DNA of 64,000 nt. Source: Peptostreptococcaceae bacterium. Its GTDB lineage: Bacteria > Bacillota > Clostridia > Peptostreptococcales > Peptostreptococcaceae. This document shows positions 28,856 to 38,060 of the stretch, in pieces (position 1 is the stretch's first letter; the number at the start of each line of letters is the position of its first letter). The notes under the pieces were generated by a model. That model saw only the letters and a program-made list of their open reading frames with translations. It was not told the DNA's origin and searched no databases. The position numbers and the translations under genes were made by a program. The stretch covers positions 558,001-622,000 of the forward strand of contig CABIZO010000002.1 in the NCBI GenBank assembly GCA_902363255.1, read 5' to 3'.

Positions 28856-29911
28856 GTGGATAATATAAACTTAGTTATTATGGGAAAGACTGGTTCAGGT
28901 AAAAGTACTCTTATAAATGCTATTCTAGAAGAAGATTTAGCACCTACAGGTAGTGGCCAAGCAGTAACAAAACAAAATAAAATGTATTCAAAGAAGATGC
29001 TTTTACCACTGAATAATGAAAATAGTCAATCTAATAAGTATGGTATGGTGGGAAAAAAGTTAAATATGTACGATACTGTAGGCTTGGAAATTGACACCAG
29101 TATAACTCAAAATACTTTGAAAGATATAAAGAAGTTTATAAAAAAGGCACAGGAAGATGAAAGAGACAATGATATTACTTTAGTTTGGTTCTGTGTAAAT
29201 AGTCGAAGCAGTAGATTTGAGTCTTATGAGTTGGAACTCATTAAAGAATTATCAATAGAATATGAAATTCCATTTGTGATTGTAATAACGCAGTGCTATA
29301 TGGATGAAAAAGGAGAACTTGAGAAACAGATAGAAAATGATTTACCAGAATTATCTGTTGTGAGGGTTTTGGCAAAGGAATACAAAACAAGGGGTGGAGT
29401 GGTATCTGCTTTTGGTTTACAAAAATTATTATGTAAATCGGTTATTGATTATAACAACAATAAAATTAAAATTTTAGAAACTAAATTTCTCAGGCTACTT
29501 GAAGATAAACAAAGTAAAATCCAGAAATTAAAAGATAAAGGTAAGAAATGTGTTAAAACATATGGAGACAAGGCAAAGAAAATCGGTTTTGTTCCAGTTG
29601 GATGCATTCCAATTGTGCATGGGATGTGTATTAAAATGATGATGGATTTAAATAAGATAGTGGGAATAAGTTCATCAAAGAGATTTGCTAATGATATTTT
29701 TGCTGATGCAGTTGTGGGAGTAATAGCAACTCCTTTGATGGGAATTCCTTTACTGAGTTCAGTAATAGCTAGTGCTTATATCGAAACGATAGGAGATGCA
29801 TATTTAAATACACTTATGAGTGTTATTGAGAGGTCATCAGATACTGAGTTGAAAAATAATGATTTGATGTCGAAAAGGATTAGAGAAGAATTGCAGAAGC
29901 GAAAAAAATGA
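28856..29911 (+). CDS. GTPase 2: IRG/GIMAP-like P-loop GTPase with hydrophobic C-terminus
   Basis: A 351-aa protein from GTG 28856, placed just after the previous stop behind gagggga; an in-frame TTG at 28841 overlaps that site and is less likely. G1 is MGKTGSGKSTLIN at residues about 8-20, G3 is MYDTVGLEID and G4 is VITQC. The shared block LAKEYKTRGGVVSAFGLQKL follows. The C-terminal part contains hydrophobic helices (VPVGCIPIVHGMCIKMMM, ADAVVGVIATPLMGIPLL) similar to the membrane-associating ends of YeeP/DUF697-type GTPases. It is likely membrane-associated and may assemble with its neighbours, as dynamin- or IRG-type GTPases do. Confidence 0.8.
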   Translation: MDNINLVIMGKTGSGKSTLINAILEEDLAPTGSGQAVTKQNKMYSKKMLLPLNNENSQSNKYGMVGKKLNMYDTVGLEIDTSITQNTLKDIKKFIKKAQEDERDNDITLVWFCVNSRSSRFESYELELIKELSIEYEIPFVIVITQCYMDEKGELEKQIENDLPELSVVRVLAKEYKTRGGVVSAFGLQKLLCKSVIDYNNNKIKILETKFLRLLEDKQSKIQKLKDKGKKCVKTYGDKAKKIGFVPVGCIPIVHGMCIKMMMDLNKIVGISSSKRFANDIFADAVVGVIATPLMGIPLLSSVIASAYIETIGDAYLNTLMSVIERSSDTELKNNDLMSKRIREELQKRKK

Positions 29912-29926
29912 TTGGAGGAAGATAGG

Positions 29927-31117
29927 ATGAATGACTACACGAATGGACAAAAGATGAAAATGGAGGAAGAAGAATTCAATAAGACGGTAGATAACCTTGA
30001 TAGAGATGATTTACCAACGGCCAATATTATGGTAGCAGGTATAACAGGAACAGGAAAAAGTACATTGCTAAATGCTGTATTTGGAAAGGAACTGGCTGAA
30101 ACAGGAAAAGGAAGGCCTGTTACGGAGCATATTGATGAATATCAAAGTTCAAGTATTCCTATTCATATTTGGGATACTGTTGGACTTGAACTTGATTCAG
30201 AAAAAACAAAAGAATCAATTAAGTCAATCAGGCAAATAATAGCTGACAAAGCTACATCAAAAGATCAATTTAACTGTATTCATGCAATCTGGTATTGCAT
30301 AAATTCTGGAAGTAGTAGATATCAAGGAGCGGAATTAGATTTTATTAAGAACCTTCATTCAATTGGTGTTCCATTTATAATAGTGCTGACACAGTGTATT
30401 GGTGAAGAAGAAGAAATAAATGCTTTTGAAAATAAAATAAAAGAGATTAATGCATCTATGGGAATGGATGATATTGAAATAGTACAGGTTTGCGCAAAAG
30501 AATTTAAGACTAGAGTGTTTACAATTCCTGCATTTGGCTTAGACACTTTGGTTGATACAACGATAAAGAAGATGCCTGACTTTATTAAAGGTGGATTTGT
30601 TGCAGCACAAAAAGTAAGTAAAGTACAAAAGAGGGTTCAATGCGAAGAAATTATTTATGAATATGTAAAAGAAGCAAAAGAAGGATTTTGGGATAAAGTG
30701 CCACTTGTAAAGCTTTTTTCTGCAAATAAAAGAATCAAGAATATGTTAAAAAAAATAGGGGGAATGTATAATACCCAAGTTTCATTAGAAGGTATTGAAA
30801 AAATAACTAGGGAAGCAGATATCAATTTTGAAAATGCTTTCTTTGGGTTAATAAGCCCAATTGATAGGGGGTATAACGAAAAAGTAATGGAGTTATTAGA
30901 CAAGAAGAAAAGTGAAGGATTTGAAGTAAATGTTGGAGAGCTATCTAAATCTGATCGTGTAGCCGTTATGATTGCTTTTTATGGATATACATTTATTTCT
31001 GCAATAGAAGAATTATGGGAAAAATTTACGGAAGAACAATTAAAAGATATGGATATTGTTTGCAGAAATTTAATTGACATTATCAATCGTATTTTAAAAG
31101 AAAAGGTAGGTAATTAA
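29927..31117 (+). CDS. GTPase 3: IRG/GIMAP-like P-loop GTPase
   Basis: A 396-aa protein from ATG 29927 behind ggagg. G1 is VAGITGTGKSTLLNAVFG near residues 36-53, G2 threonine lies in GRPVTEHID, G3 is IWDTVGLELD and G4 is VLTQC. The shared block CAKEFKTRVFTIPAFGLDTL follows, then a long helical C-terminal region with KKIGGMYNTQ and a weakly hydrophobic stretch RVAVMIAFYGYTFISAIEEL. It is the most complete of the three GTPases. It lies 15 bases after GTPase 2 and 36 bases before the ATPase gene. Bacterial relatives of this type often occur in defence or polymorphic-toxin neighbourhoods, but I know no named system with three in a row. Confidence 0.8.
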   Translation: MNDYTNGQKMKMEEEEFNKTVDNLDRDDLPTANIMVAGITGTGKSTLLNAVFGKELAETGKGRPVTEHIDEYQSSSIPIHIWDTVGLELDSEKTKESIKSIRQIIADKATSKDQFNCIHAIWYCINSGSSRYQGAELDFIKNLHSIGVPFIIVLTQCIGEEEEINAFENKIKEINASMGMDDIEIVQVCAKEFKTRVFTIPAFGLDTLVDTTIKKMPDFIKGGFVAAQKVSKVQKRVQCEEIIYEYVKEAKEGFWDKVPLVKLFSANKRIKNMLKKIGGMYNTQVSLEGIEKITREADINFENAFFGLISPIDRGYNEKVMELLDKKKSEGFEVNVGELSKSDRVAVMIAFYGYTFISAIEELWEKFTEEQLKDMDIVCRNLIDIINRILKEKVGN

Positions 31118-31153
31118 TGCAGAATTGTGATGAAATAAATGGGGGTATTAGGC

Positions 31154-34100
31154 ATGGGCATATTAACAAATACAAGGCAGTTCTTAGCAAAGAAGACAAC
31201 GGAAGTTGCTAAAAAGACAGCTGATGATATGGCTACAATTTCTGCACTAAGTCCAAAGCAGTTAGAAGTTGTTGAAGCAAAAAGGATGGCATATCTAGCT
31301 AAAAAGCCAGACATGAATAGTGAAGATATTCAAGAACTTATAAAGAAGAATCTGGGAGCGGTAGGTATTGAAATTTATCAGGCGTATCTTGAACAGCTGA
31401 AAAATGTTTATAAACCGGTGGATACTGCAATGGAGAAGTTTGATGAGCTTAATAGAATTAGATATTTTGATATTACAAAATGGGTTACAGATGCAGAAGA
31501 AAAGAATCTAGATAAATTAGTTAATGTTTATCAAGTGTTAAACGAGGAAGATTGTAATATCGCATTGATTTACCATAGAACTAAAGAGAAAAGTGAAGTG
31601 ACATTGGGCGTTGTTAATACGGATATGGATCAACCAGACCCGGCTAAAGTAAATACATATAATGCACGTATAACAAGTGCTATTCAAGGTAATTTCCCTG
31701 GTGTTGAAATTAGAACAAATAGAGGGAAAAGTGATAAGTTTGGATTAGGTATTCCTAAGAATTTACAGTCTGCTATTAAGGGTAGTGGAGATAGTGTAGA
31801 TGTGAAATCTGTAGCCATTGTATCAAATTTGGCATCAGAAAAATCAGAAGATTTTATCAGCCAAAGTATGGAAAAACTTTTAGATGGAATAGTGCCTAAG
31901 GTAGAACAAGAAGAATATACAATCGTATTATTAGCAAAACCAATAAATAATCAGTTGGAGAAGAAAAATAGATTATTTGAGCTGTATTCAGCATTGGCTC
32001 CTTATGCATCATGGCAAACAAATTATACTTACACCACATCAGATGCAATCAATTCGTCAGCAAATATAGGTGTTAATTTGGGATTAAGTGCCTCAATACA
32101 GTCATCTACTGCCACTGCTAATGGAACAAATAATACAAGATTATATAAAGAAGATGAAAAAGACGGCAAACTAAAGAAATTTGGAAAAGGTGTAACGGGC
32201 GTAGTTGGAGGATTGTTTGGTATGTATGCTCCAATTCAAGACACAAATACAACTACAAATACAAATGGATACCAGACTTCGGCTAATTTTGGTGTGCAAT
32301 TTTCTCGATCTTCAAGTGTTACTGCACAGATTGGAATGAATGAAGGTATCACCCAGACATATTCAAATTACGGAATTCAGCATACACTTGAAATTATTGA
32401 AAGTCAATTAAAAAGGCTTGAAGAGAGTTCTGCATTAGGTATGTGGGAATTTGCATCTTATGTTATCGCAAAGAGTCCTGTTATTGCAAATAATGTGGCG
32501 CATATGTATTTGGCGTTGACACAGGGTGAAGAATCATACATGACAAAGGCAGCAGTTAATCTGTGGGATGGTGAAGAAGATAATGAAGACGCACAAGCTA
32601 TTTTAGCTAATGTACAAAAACTTCAGCATCCTGTATTTGGATTGAAAGATACACTGGATGAGGAGTGGTTGCTATACCCTACACTAGTAACTCCATCTGC
32701 TAATCTTTCTGGAAAAGAATTGGCTAAGTCTTTAAATTTCCCGAGGAAATCAGTGAGTGGTTTACCTGTGCTTGAAAGCACTGCTTTTGGACGTGAAGTA
32801 CAAAAATTTACCTTGGAAGAATATGATAAGAAGAGAGAGATTAGGGTGGGGAATATTTATCATATGAGACAACAGGAAGAAACAGGTGTGAATCTGGATG
32901 TTGATAGCTTGGTATCTCATTTATTTGTAACAGGTTCTACAGGGACCGGAAAATCCAACACCATATACCAATTATTATCTAAATTGCAAAATCAGGGAGT
33001 AAACTTTCTTGTTGTGGAGCCTGCCAAAGGTGAGTATAAGAAAGTACTTGGGGGAAATTGCAAAGTATATGGCACAAATTTATCAAAATCAGAATTATTA
33101 TGCACTAATCCGTTCTCATTCCCAAGTGGAATACACGTATTAGAACATATAGATAGACTGATAGAAATCTTTAATGCATGTTGGCCAATGTATGCTGCCA
33201 TGCCTGCAATTTTGAAGGATGCAGTTGAAAAGTGTTATGAAAATGTTGGATGGAATTTACGTTATTCTAAATGTGAACCGATACAATTTCCTACATTTGC
33301 TGATCTTATAAAAATGTTGCCAGAAGTAATGGATTCATCCTTATATTCATCAGATACTAAAAGTGATTATTCTGGTGCACTTATAACAAGAGTACAATCA
33401 TTAACTAACGGTATAAATGGACAGATTTTCTGTTCAAGCAAGGAATTAACTAATGAAGAGTTATTTGAGAACAATGTCATTGTTGATTTGAGCAGAGTGG
33501 GTTCAAGTGAAACTAAGTCACTACTGATGGGGATTATTGTGATGAAACTCCAGGAATATCGCTTACATCTTGATAAAATGAATGAAAAATTACTCCATGT
33601 GACAGTATTGGAGGAAGCTCATAATTTGTTAAGAAAAACATCAATAGGACAGTCACAAGAAGGAGCAAATTTACAGGGAAAAGCTGTAGAAATGTTAACA
33701 AATTCAATTGCAGAGATGCGTACCTATGGAGAAGGATTTATTATAGCAGATCAGGCACCAGATTTGTTAGATGAGGCTGTAATACGAAATACAAATACAA
33801 AGATTGTATTGAGACTTCCAAATGAATCTGACAGACAGCTTGTGGGAACTTCAATGGCACTTAATGATAATCAGATAATTGAGTTAGCAAAGTTGCCAAG
33901 AGGTGTGGCAGCAGTATACCAGAATGATTGGGTTGAAGCTGTATTATGTCAGTTTGAAAAATATGAAGATATAAAGCCATTGGAATATACTAAGAAGGAT
34001 AATGATAGCACCTTTGAACGTTATTTCTTAAAAGTATTTGGAATAAAGGATAACTACGAAATCAGTGTTGAAGATGCTGATATAATAAGAGATTGGATTC

Positions 34101-34426
34101 GTAGCCTTAGAAATTCAACTAAGACAAAAGAACTACTAAACGCTGTGATTGAGGGACGTACACTTTTAGAAAGTGAGCGAGAAATAGTTGCTTATAATGT
34201 ATTTGAAGGTAAAAAAATAGCGGCTTTACTTGCTGATGAGAGTAAAGAAAGTAAGGGGATTGAAAAAGCTAATAGGAAAATCAATACATATATGGGAATT
34301 AATGATGATGTACTAATTGATAATATTCGTCAGTTAATAATGCAGGTTATTTTCCGTGTAAAAAGTGATGGAGAATTAAGTAAAAGATATATGGGGGTTG
34401 AAGAAATGGGGAGATTGAAAATATGA
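31154..34426 (+). CDS. HerA/DUF87-like ATPase with long unrecognised N-terminal half
   Basis: About 1090 aa. The C-terminal half is a HerA/FtsK-superfamily ATPase: Walker A VTGSTGTGKSNT (codons near 32930-32962, about residue 594), Walker B HVTVLEEAHN (near 33595), ADQAPDLLDEAVIRNTNTKI and LPNESDRQLVG, as in DUF87 translocases. The first 500 residues match nothing I know. They contain a Ser/Thr/Asn/Gly-rich stretch (ANIGVNLGLSASIQSSTATA, TNTTTNTNGYQTSANFGVQF) around a short glycine-rich hydrophobic segment (VTGVVGGLFGMYAP). The ATG at 31154 sits 8 bases after gggggt; ATG 31139 is in frame but lacks a site. It probably pumps DNA or protein, perhaps handing substrate to the endonuclease that follows. 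Confidence 0.82.
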   Translation: MGILTNTRQFLAKKTTEVAKKTADDMATISALSPKQLEVVEAKRMAYLAKKPDMNSEDIQELIKKNLGAVGIEIYQAYLEQLKNVYKPVDTAMEKFDELNRIRYFDITKWVTDAEEKNLDKLVNVYQVLNEEDCNIALIYHRTKEKSEVTLGVVNTDMDQPDPAKVNTYNARITSAIQGNFPGVEIRTNRGKSDKFGLGIPKNLQSAIKGSGDSVDVKSVAIVSNLASEKSEDFISQSMEKLLDGIVPKVEQEEYTIVLLAKPINNQLEKKNRLFELYSALAPYASWQTNYTYTTSDAINSSANIGVNLGLSASIQSSTATANGTNNTRLYKEDEKDGKLKKFGKGVTGVVGGLFGMYAPIQDTNTTTNTNGYQTSANFGVQFSRSSSVTAQIGMNEGITQTYSNYGIQHTLEIIESQLKRLEESSALGMWEFASYVIAKSPVIANNVAHMYLALTQGEESYMTKAAVNLWDGEEDNEDAQAILANVQKLQHPVFGLKDTLDEEWLLYPTLVTPSANLSGKELAKSLNFPRKSVSGLPVLESTAFGREVQKFTLEEYDKKREIRVGNIYHMRQQEETGVNLDVDSLVSHLFVTGSTGTGKSNTIYQLLSKLQNQGVNFLVVEPAKGEYKKVLGGNCKVYGTNLSKSELLCTNPFSFPSGIHVLEHIDRLIEIFNACWPMYAAMPAILKDAVEKCYENVGWNLRYSKCEPIQFPTFADLIKMLPEVMDSSLYSSDTKSDYSGALITRVQSLTNGINGQIFCSSKELTNEELFENNVIVDLSRVGSSETKSLLMGIIVMKLQEYRLHLDKMNEKLLHVTVLEEAHNLLRKTSIGQSQEGANLQGKAVEMLTNSIAEMRTYGEGFIIADQAPDLLDEAVIRNTNTKIVLRLPNESDRQLVGTSMALNDNQIIELAKLPRGVAAVYQNDWVEAVLCQFEKYEDIKPLEYTKKDNDSTFERYFLKVFGIKDNYEISVEDADIIRDWIRSLRNSTKTKELLNAVIEGRTLLESEREIVAYNVFEGKKIAALLADESKESKGIEKANRKINTYMGINDDVLIDNIRQLIMQVIFRVKSDGELSKRYMGVEEMGRLKI

Positions 34427-34443
34427 TTATGAAAGGAGTTATT

Positions 34444-35289
34444 ATGGCTATTAAGGAAGTTGCTGAAGTAGCCAAAGATGTTGCAAAGAAAGAGGTTCAA
34501 GAGCTACCAGACGAAATTGGAGAATCATCAAAAGTAGATTATTTACCAGATGAAATAGGAGATGAGTTGCAACCTAATTCAATTTACGAAATTGATGGTA
34601 TCAAGTATGAAAAAGATGATAATGGTCAAATTTTAAAAATAGATTCTAAGCTTGTCCCAGATATTGAATATGTTTGTAATGGAATAAAATATAAAACGGA
34701 TGGGAATGGTGAGATTATTTCATGGGAAGGGAATCCTTTTTACAATCCAGAAGGTGAAAGAGATAAAGGTGCCCAGATAGATGTTGGTGGGGAATCTAAA
34801 AAACCTGGTGATGATGGGGGACACCTTGTTGCAAGAATTACAGGTGGTTCCCCAGGAAACGAAAATCTTGTTCCAATGAGAGATACCATTAACCGAGGTG
34901 ACTACAAGAAAGCAGAAAACGAAATTGTAAATGCATTAAAAAATGGTAGCGAAGTTTACGAAAAAGGTACTGTAATACGAGAAGGTTCTGATTCTCGACC
35001 TACTAAAATTGAAATGCAATATTTCTATGATGATGTGAATAAAGACTTAATCGTAGATAATGTTGAAGGATCGTGTGATTTACTTCAGGAGGTTGAAGGA
35101 ATAATACCAGACGAGGACTTTGAAAGCCTTATGGATGAAATCAATGATATGATTGAAGATGGTATCAATGTATCTGTTACTTCAGTCCTAAAAGAATTGA
35201 ATTTAGATGGAGATGTTAGCAGTATTACTGTAGGTTTTAGAAACGAAACTTCAGGTGAAAAATCTTATAGAACTTTTGACCTATTATAG
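34444..35289 (+). CDS. DNA/RNA non-specific endonuclease, toxin-like effector
   Basis: A 281-aa protein from ATG 34444 behind aaaggag. Residues about 40-100 hold two short repeats of the NGIKYKTDGNGEII type, the usual lead-in to this nuclease family. The catalytic region reads GDDGGHLVARITGGSPGNEN (His127, the DRGH-like motif) and LVPMRDTINRGDYKKAENEI with the metal-binding Asn residues, matching the Endonuclea_NS_2 group. The C-terminal 90 residues are acidic and may regulate or dock it. It has no signal peptide. This family is a common warhead in polymorphic toxins, and the small next gene looks like its immunity partner. Here it ends an ATPase/GTPase operon instead of following a secretion gene. 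Confidence 0.82.
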   Translation: MAIKEVAEVAKDVAKKEVQELPDEIGESSKVDYLPDEIGDELQPNSIYEIDGIKYEKDDNGQILKIDSKLVPDIEYVCNGIKYKTDGNGEIISWEGNPFYNPEGERDKGAQIDVGGESKKPGDDGGHLVARITGGSPGNENLVPMRDTINRGDYKKAENEIVNALKNGSEVYEKGTVIREGSDSRPTKIEMQYFYDDVNKDLIVDNVEGSCDLLQEVEGIIPDEDFESLMDEINDMIEDGINVSVTSVLKELNLDGDVSSITVGFRNETSGEKSYRTFDLL

Positions 35290-35300
35290 GAGGAATAAAA

Positions 35301-35648
35301 ATGAAAAATAAAATTTTAGATGCAATTAAAGGATTAGAAGAGAATGGTATAAGTAATATTAACTTACTGGCATTAGTTTCAAATGGAAGCTATGAAGTTG
35401 TATTTTATGGTGATTACCAAGGAGAAACATATCAGTCAAATGAAATGGCTGAGAAAGATATTATAGGAACAAACATGGTGGATGATTTTTATAAGAAAAT
35501 CGCAACAATAATAAGAGAATCAGATGATTACTTAATTGATAAGATGAATATTGTAAAATGTAGAAAAGATGGTAGCGTTAATATTTCATATGATGAGAAA
35601 AACTGCAGGGTATATAAGATTAAGAAAGAGTGGAAAAGCAGTCTTTAA
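35301..35648 (+). CDS. Immunity-like small protein next to the endonuclease
   Basis: A 115-aa acidic protein, 11 bases after the endonuclease stop, behind aggagg. It has alternating beta strands (ALVSNGSYEVVFYGDYQG, NIVKCRKDGSVNISYDEKN) and a helix between them (IGTNMVDDFYKKIATIIR), resembling YezG-like (DUF600-type) immunity proteins in size and pattern, though I cannot confirm the family. The position right after a toxin-type nuclease is the main reason to call it immunity. Alternatively it is an accessory subunit of the whole operon. It is the last gene of the run: no clear terminator follows at once, and the next gene is 844 bases away. Confidence 0.6.
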   Translation: MKNKILDAIKGLEENGISNINLLALVSNGSYEVVFYGDYQGETYQSNEMAEKDIIGTNMVDDFYKKIATIIRESDDYLIDKMNIVKCRKDGSVNISYDEKNCRVYKIKKEWKSSL

Positions 35649-35844
35649 TCATGTAGTTATAGTGTATATTAACAACTGAGACACTTTGTGATTCATAATT
35701 TCTAAATGGGAGTAGAACTTGGCACTTTGTGTCAAGTTTTTGATAGTAAATGTAAGTAGATGGAAAACAAATAGGTAAAACAGTGACAGTAAGCTCCCCT
35801 GGAACTATAAAATAAATAATAATTCTTAGCAATTTTCCCAAACA

Positions 35845-36090
35845 ATAAAAAAGATGGCAAGGCCATCTTTTGTACATAATTCATACTTTGGGGAAGTAGA
35901 ATATTATGTAAATTATTAATTCTTATGATAAAACTATGCTAACTTGTTATAAGGGTTAAATTATACTATAAGGGTTAGAAAATAAAAAAAGTCAGAAGGT
36001 TTAAGCCTTCTGACTTTTCTATATTTTCATAATATAATTATCATTTACAATTAAATAATAAAACCTTTTTATAGATTTGTAAAGTGATTT
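35845..36090. repeat. Intergenic element, copy 1 (two hairpins)
   Basis: Contains aagatggcaaggccatctt (hairpin at about 35850-35869), then acataattcatacttt, and then a strong hairpin gtcagaagg...ccttctgac at 35991-36014, ending tataattatcat and aaataataaaacctttt. A second copy lies at 40941-41150 in the same orientation. The two copies flank the cupin-EFR1-cbi segment. The rest of 35649-36492 shows no supportable gene. Confidence 0.8.
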
Positions 36091-36492
36091 TTTATATTTA
36101 GTTAGAAAAAAATTCCAATAATATAATTCTAAACTTATATTATATCTATTTAATCTTTACAGACTCATAACTACCTTTGATTAATTATCTGAAGTAGTTA
36201 TTTATAGCAAGATTTATATTAAAATTTATAGCAAAGATCTACTTTTTATTTCACAATTCCATATATCACAGAAATCATCTTTTGTATTTTAACCTCCATA
36301 AAAAATTATATTTTAGAAACTTTAAGGTAAAAATATAATGAACATTAAATTATATACTTACTACTAAAAACTATCTTATAAAACCAAAGATAGAATTTCA
36401 CTGTAAGAGAAGTTGCAGGACTATCAAAATCACCAGATATGCTCCAAACATACTTCAACACCCACTAAAAAATATAAATACGGAGGATTCAA

Positions 36493-36780
36493 ATGAACCC
36501 AATAAATGTAAACAGAATAGACACAAACAGAGAATTTCTAGTAGAAAATGAAAAATATAAAACACTATTCTTTAAATTTGAAGAGAATAAAGGATTACCT
36601 AACCATACTCATAATGGATATGCATCCATCCTAGTTTTAGATGGAGTTGTTGATATGAAATTTACAACTGGAGAAGAATATGAGCTAAAAGCAGGAGATT
36701 ATCTACCATTTGATGCAAGTGTGGAGCATAACGTAATTGCTAGAATTACAAGCAAAGTATTAGTTACAATTATAAAATAA
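36493..36780 (+). CDS. Small single-domain cupin protein
   Basis: A 95-aa cupin. The first cupin motif is clear as GLPNHTHNGYASILVLDG (metal-type histidines H33 and H35) and the second as YELKAGDYLPFDASVEHNV with H76. Such single cupins are often metal-binding enzymes or sensors. The start follows a cggagg site. It has its own terminator and no obvious partner, so no substrate can be assigned. The region upstream at about 36397-36470 contains a short remnant reading TVREVAGLSKSPDML that is too short to call. Confidence 0.8.
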   Translation: MNPINVNRIDTNREFLVENEKYKTLFFKFEENKGLPNHTHNGYASILVLDGVVDMKFTTGEEYELKAGDYLPFDASVEHNVIARITSKVLVTIIK

Positions 36781-36820
36781 GATAATTAAACGAGTATAAA
36801 CAACTTGATAAGCAAAATAC

Positions 36821-36862
36821 AAAGAGCAGTTGTACCAAAACAGTACAAAATTGCTCTTTTTT
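36821..36862 (+). terminator. Terminator after the cupin gene
   Basis: aaagagcagttgtac and gtacaaaattgctctttt pair through agagca/tgctct and ttgtac/gtacaa around caaaaca, followed by a run of Ts. Confidence 0.8.
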
Positions 36863-36995
36863 ATTTTTTATTAAACTTTATATATTTTTTATTTTATTAA
36901 ACTTCCATATATTTTTTATTCTATTAAATTTCTATAAACATGAATATAATTTATTATTTAATATGCTACTATTACTATTAATGGAAGGTGATTTT

Positions 36996-37751
36996 ATGCT
37001 TATGTTATATTTTTCTGGAACTGGCAATTCCAAATACATTGCAAACTTATTTTGTGAAAAAACAGGTGCTAAATCTTATTCAATAGAAGAAAACATAGAT
37101 TTTAAAAAAGAAATAGAAGAACATGACACAATTGCATTTTGCTATCCTATTTATGTGTCTTCTATTCCCCGCATAATGAAAGATTTTGTTTTAAAAAATG
37201 CAGAAAATCTTAAAAACAAGAAGTTAATAATATTTTGTACTCAACTATTGTTTTCAGGTGATGGAGCCAGAATTTTTACAGACTTGTTACCTAAGAATTA
37301 CGGAGAAGTTATTTATGCAGAACATTTTAACATGCCAAACAATATATGTAATACTAAAATATTATCAATAAAAAATGGCGAAAAAACTAAAAAATATACT
37401 AAAGCAGCTAAGAAAAAGATGGATCGTATATGTAAAGATTTAGAAAAAGGAAAGATAAAAAAACGTGGATTTAATAAAATATCAGAAATTGTGGGCAAAA
37501 GTCAAAGTAAGCATTGGCCAAGTGTTGAAGAAAGAAATAAGTCTTCTGTAAAAGTCGATGAGGATTGTGTCAAATGTGGTTTATGCGCAAAGCTATGTCC
37601 CATGAAAAATCTTAATCTAACTGATGATGGAATTTCACAAAATGGAAACTGTATTTTATGTTATAGATGTGTAAATGCTTGTCCTAAAAAAGCAATCACA
37701 GTTTTGATTAATAAAAAGCCGAAAGAACAATATAAGGGTATTAATGGATAA
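36996..37751 (+). CDS. EFR1-type flavodoxin-ferredoxin fusion protein
   Basis: A 251-aa redox protein. The N-terminal flavodoxin-like fold binds FMN with MLYFSGTGNSKYIANLF and FCYPIYVSSIPRIM. The C-terminal part has two 4Fe-4S clusters of the ferredoxin type, CVKCGLCAKLCP near residue 191 and CILCYRCVNACP near 217. This is the EFR1 architecture common in clostridial anaerobes, where it moves low-potential electrons between unknown partners. The ATG at 36996 is chosen because aaggtg lies 7 bases upstream and the protein then begins directly with the FMN-binding strand. An in-frame start at 36963 would add a hydrophobic leader with no site. It is apparently monocistronic. Confidence 0.88.
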   Translation: MLMLYFSGTGNSKYIANLFCEKTGAKSYSIEENIDFKKEIEEHDTIAFCYPIYVSSIPRIMKDFVLKNAENLKNKKLIIFCTQLLFSGDGARIFTDLLPKNYGEVIYAEHFNMPNNICNTKILSIKNGEKTKKYTKAAKKKMDRICKDLEKGKIKKRGFNKISEIVGKSQSKHWPSVEERNKSSVKVDEDCVKCGLCAKLCPMKNLNLTDDGISQNGNCILCYRCVNACPKKAITVLINKKPKEQYKGING

Positions 37752-37798
37752 CAGTTGGGTTTCGACATATTTAAATCTAAAATATAAATTAACAATAT

Positions 37799-37827
37799 TT
37801 GACATATAAAACTTACATTGCTACAAT
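37799..37827 (+). promoter_or_regulatory. Strong sigma-A-type promoter upstream of cbiM
   Basis: TTGACA at 37799-37804, a 17-bp spacer and TACAAT at 37822-37827 give a near-consensus promoter. Transcription would start at about 37834, leaving a leader of about 225 nt before cbiM. Confidence 0.8.
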
Positions 37828-37857
37828 AAAGTTAATAAAATACAAAATGAACAGTAA

Positions 37858-37909
37858 CCACGAAGGTACTAAAATCCAAGACGGATTTATGCCCTCGTGG
37901 TTTTTTACA
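37858..37909 (+). terminator. Attenuator-like terminator in the cbiM leader
   Basis: ccacgaagg pairs with ccctcgtgg (one mismatch), enclosing an inner hairpin aaatcc-aagac-ggattt, and six Ts follow. It lies about 25 nt after the predicted transcription start and about 150 nt before cbiM, so unless readthrough is controlled it would stop transcription. It does not match cobalamin, NiCo or fluoride riboswitch consensus as I know them. Confidence 0.7.
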
Positions 37910-38060
37910 TTTAAAGAAATTATTATGCTTTTTAATCTGCGTAAAATTTATGTATTTTAGTAGTATAAAGAATTTCATCATTCATCTAAGAAGTCGTAAA
38001 AAATTTTGAGCAAGGGAATTTTTTATACAAAAATATTAATTAAATGAAGGAGTGGTATAT

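Noticed and set aside
34444..35648. Classical secreted polymorphic toxin (T7SS or Tc type)
   Set aside because: No signal peptide, LXG, WXG or RHS region is attached to the nuclease and no secretion gene is nearby; the toxin-immunity reading is kept only as an analogy.
36397..36470. Fragment of a Crp-like or other helix-turn-helix gene (TVREVAGLSKSPDML)
   Set aside because: Only about 20 residues, with no neighbouring support in any frame.
37834..38060. Cobalamin or NiCo riboswitch before cbiM
   Set aside because: No B12-box-like core or four-way-junction consensus is visible; only a nested terminator hairpin can be supported.
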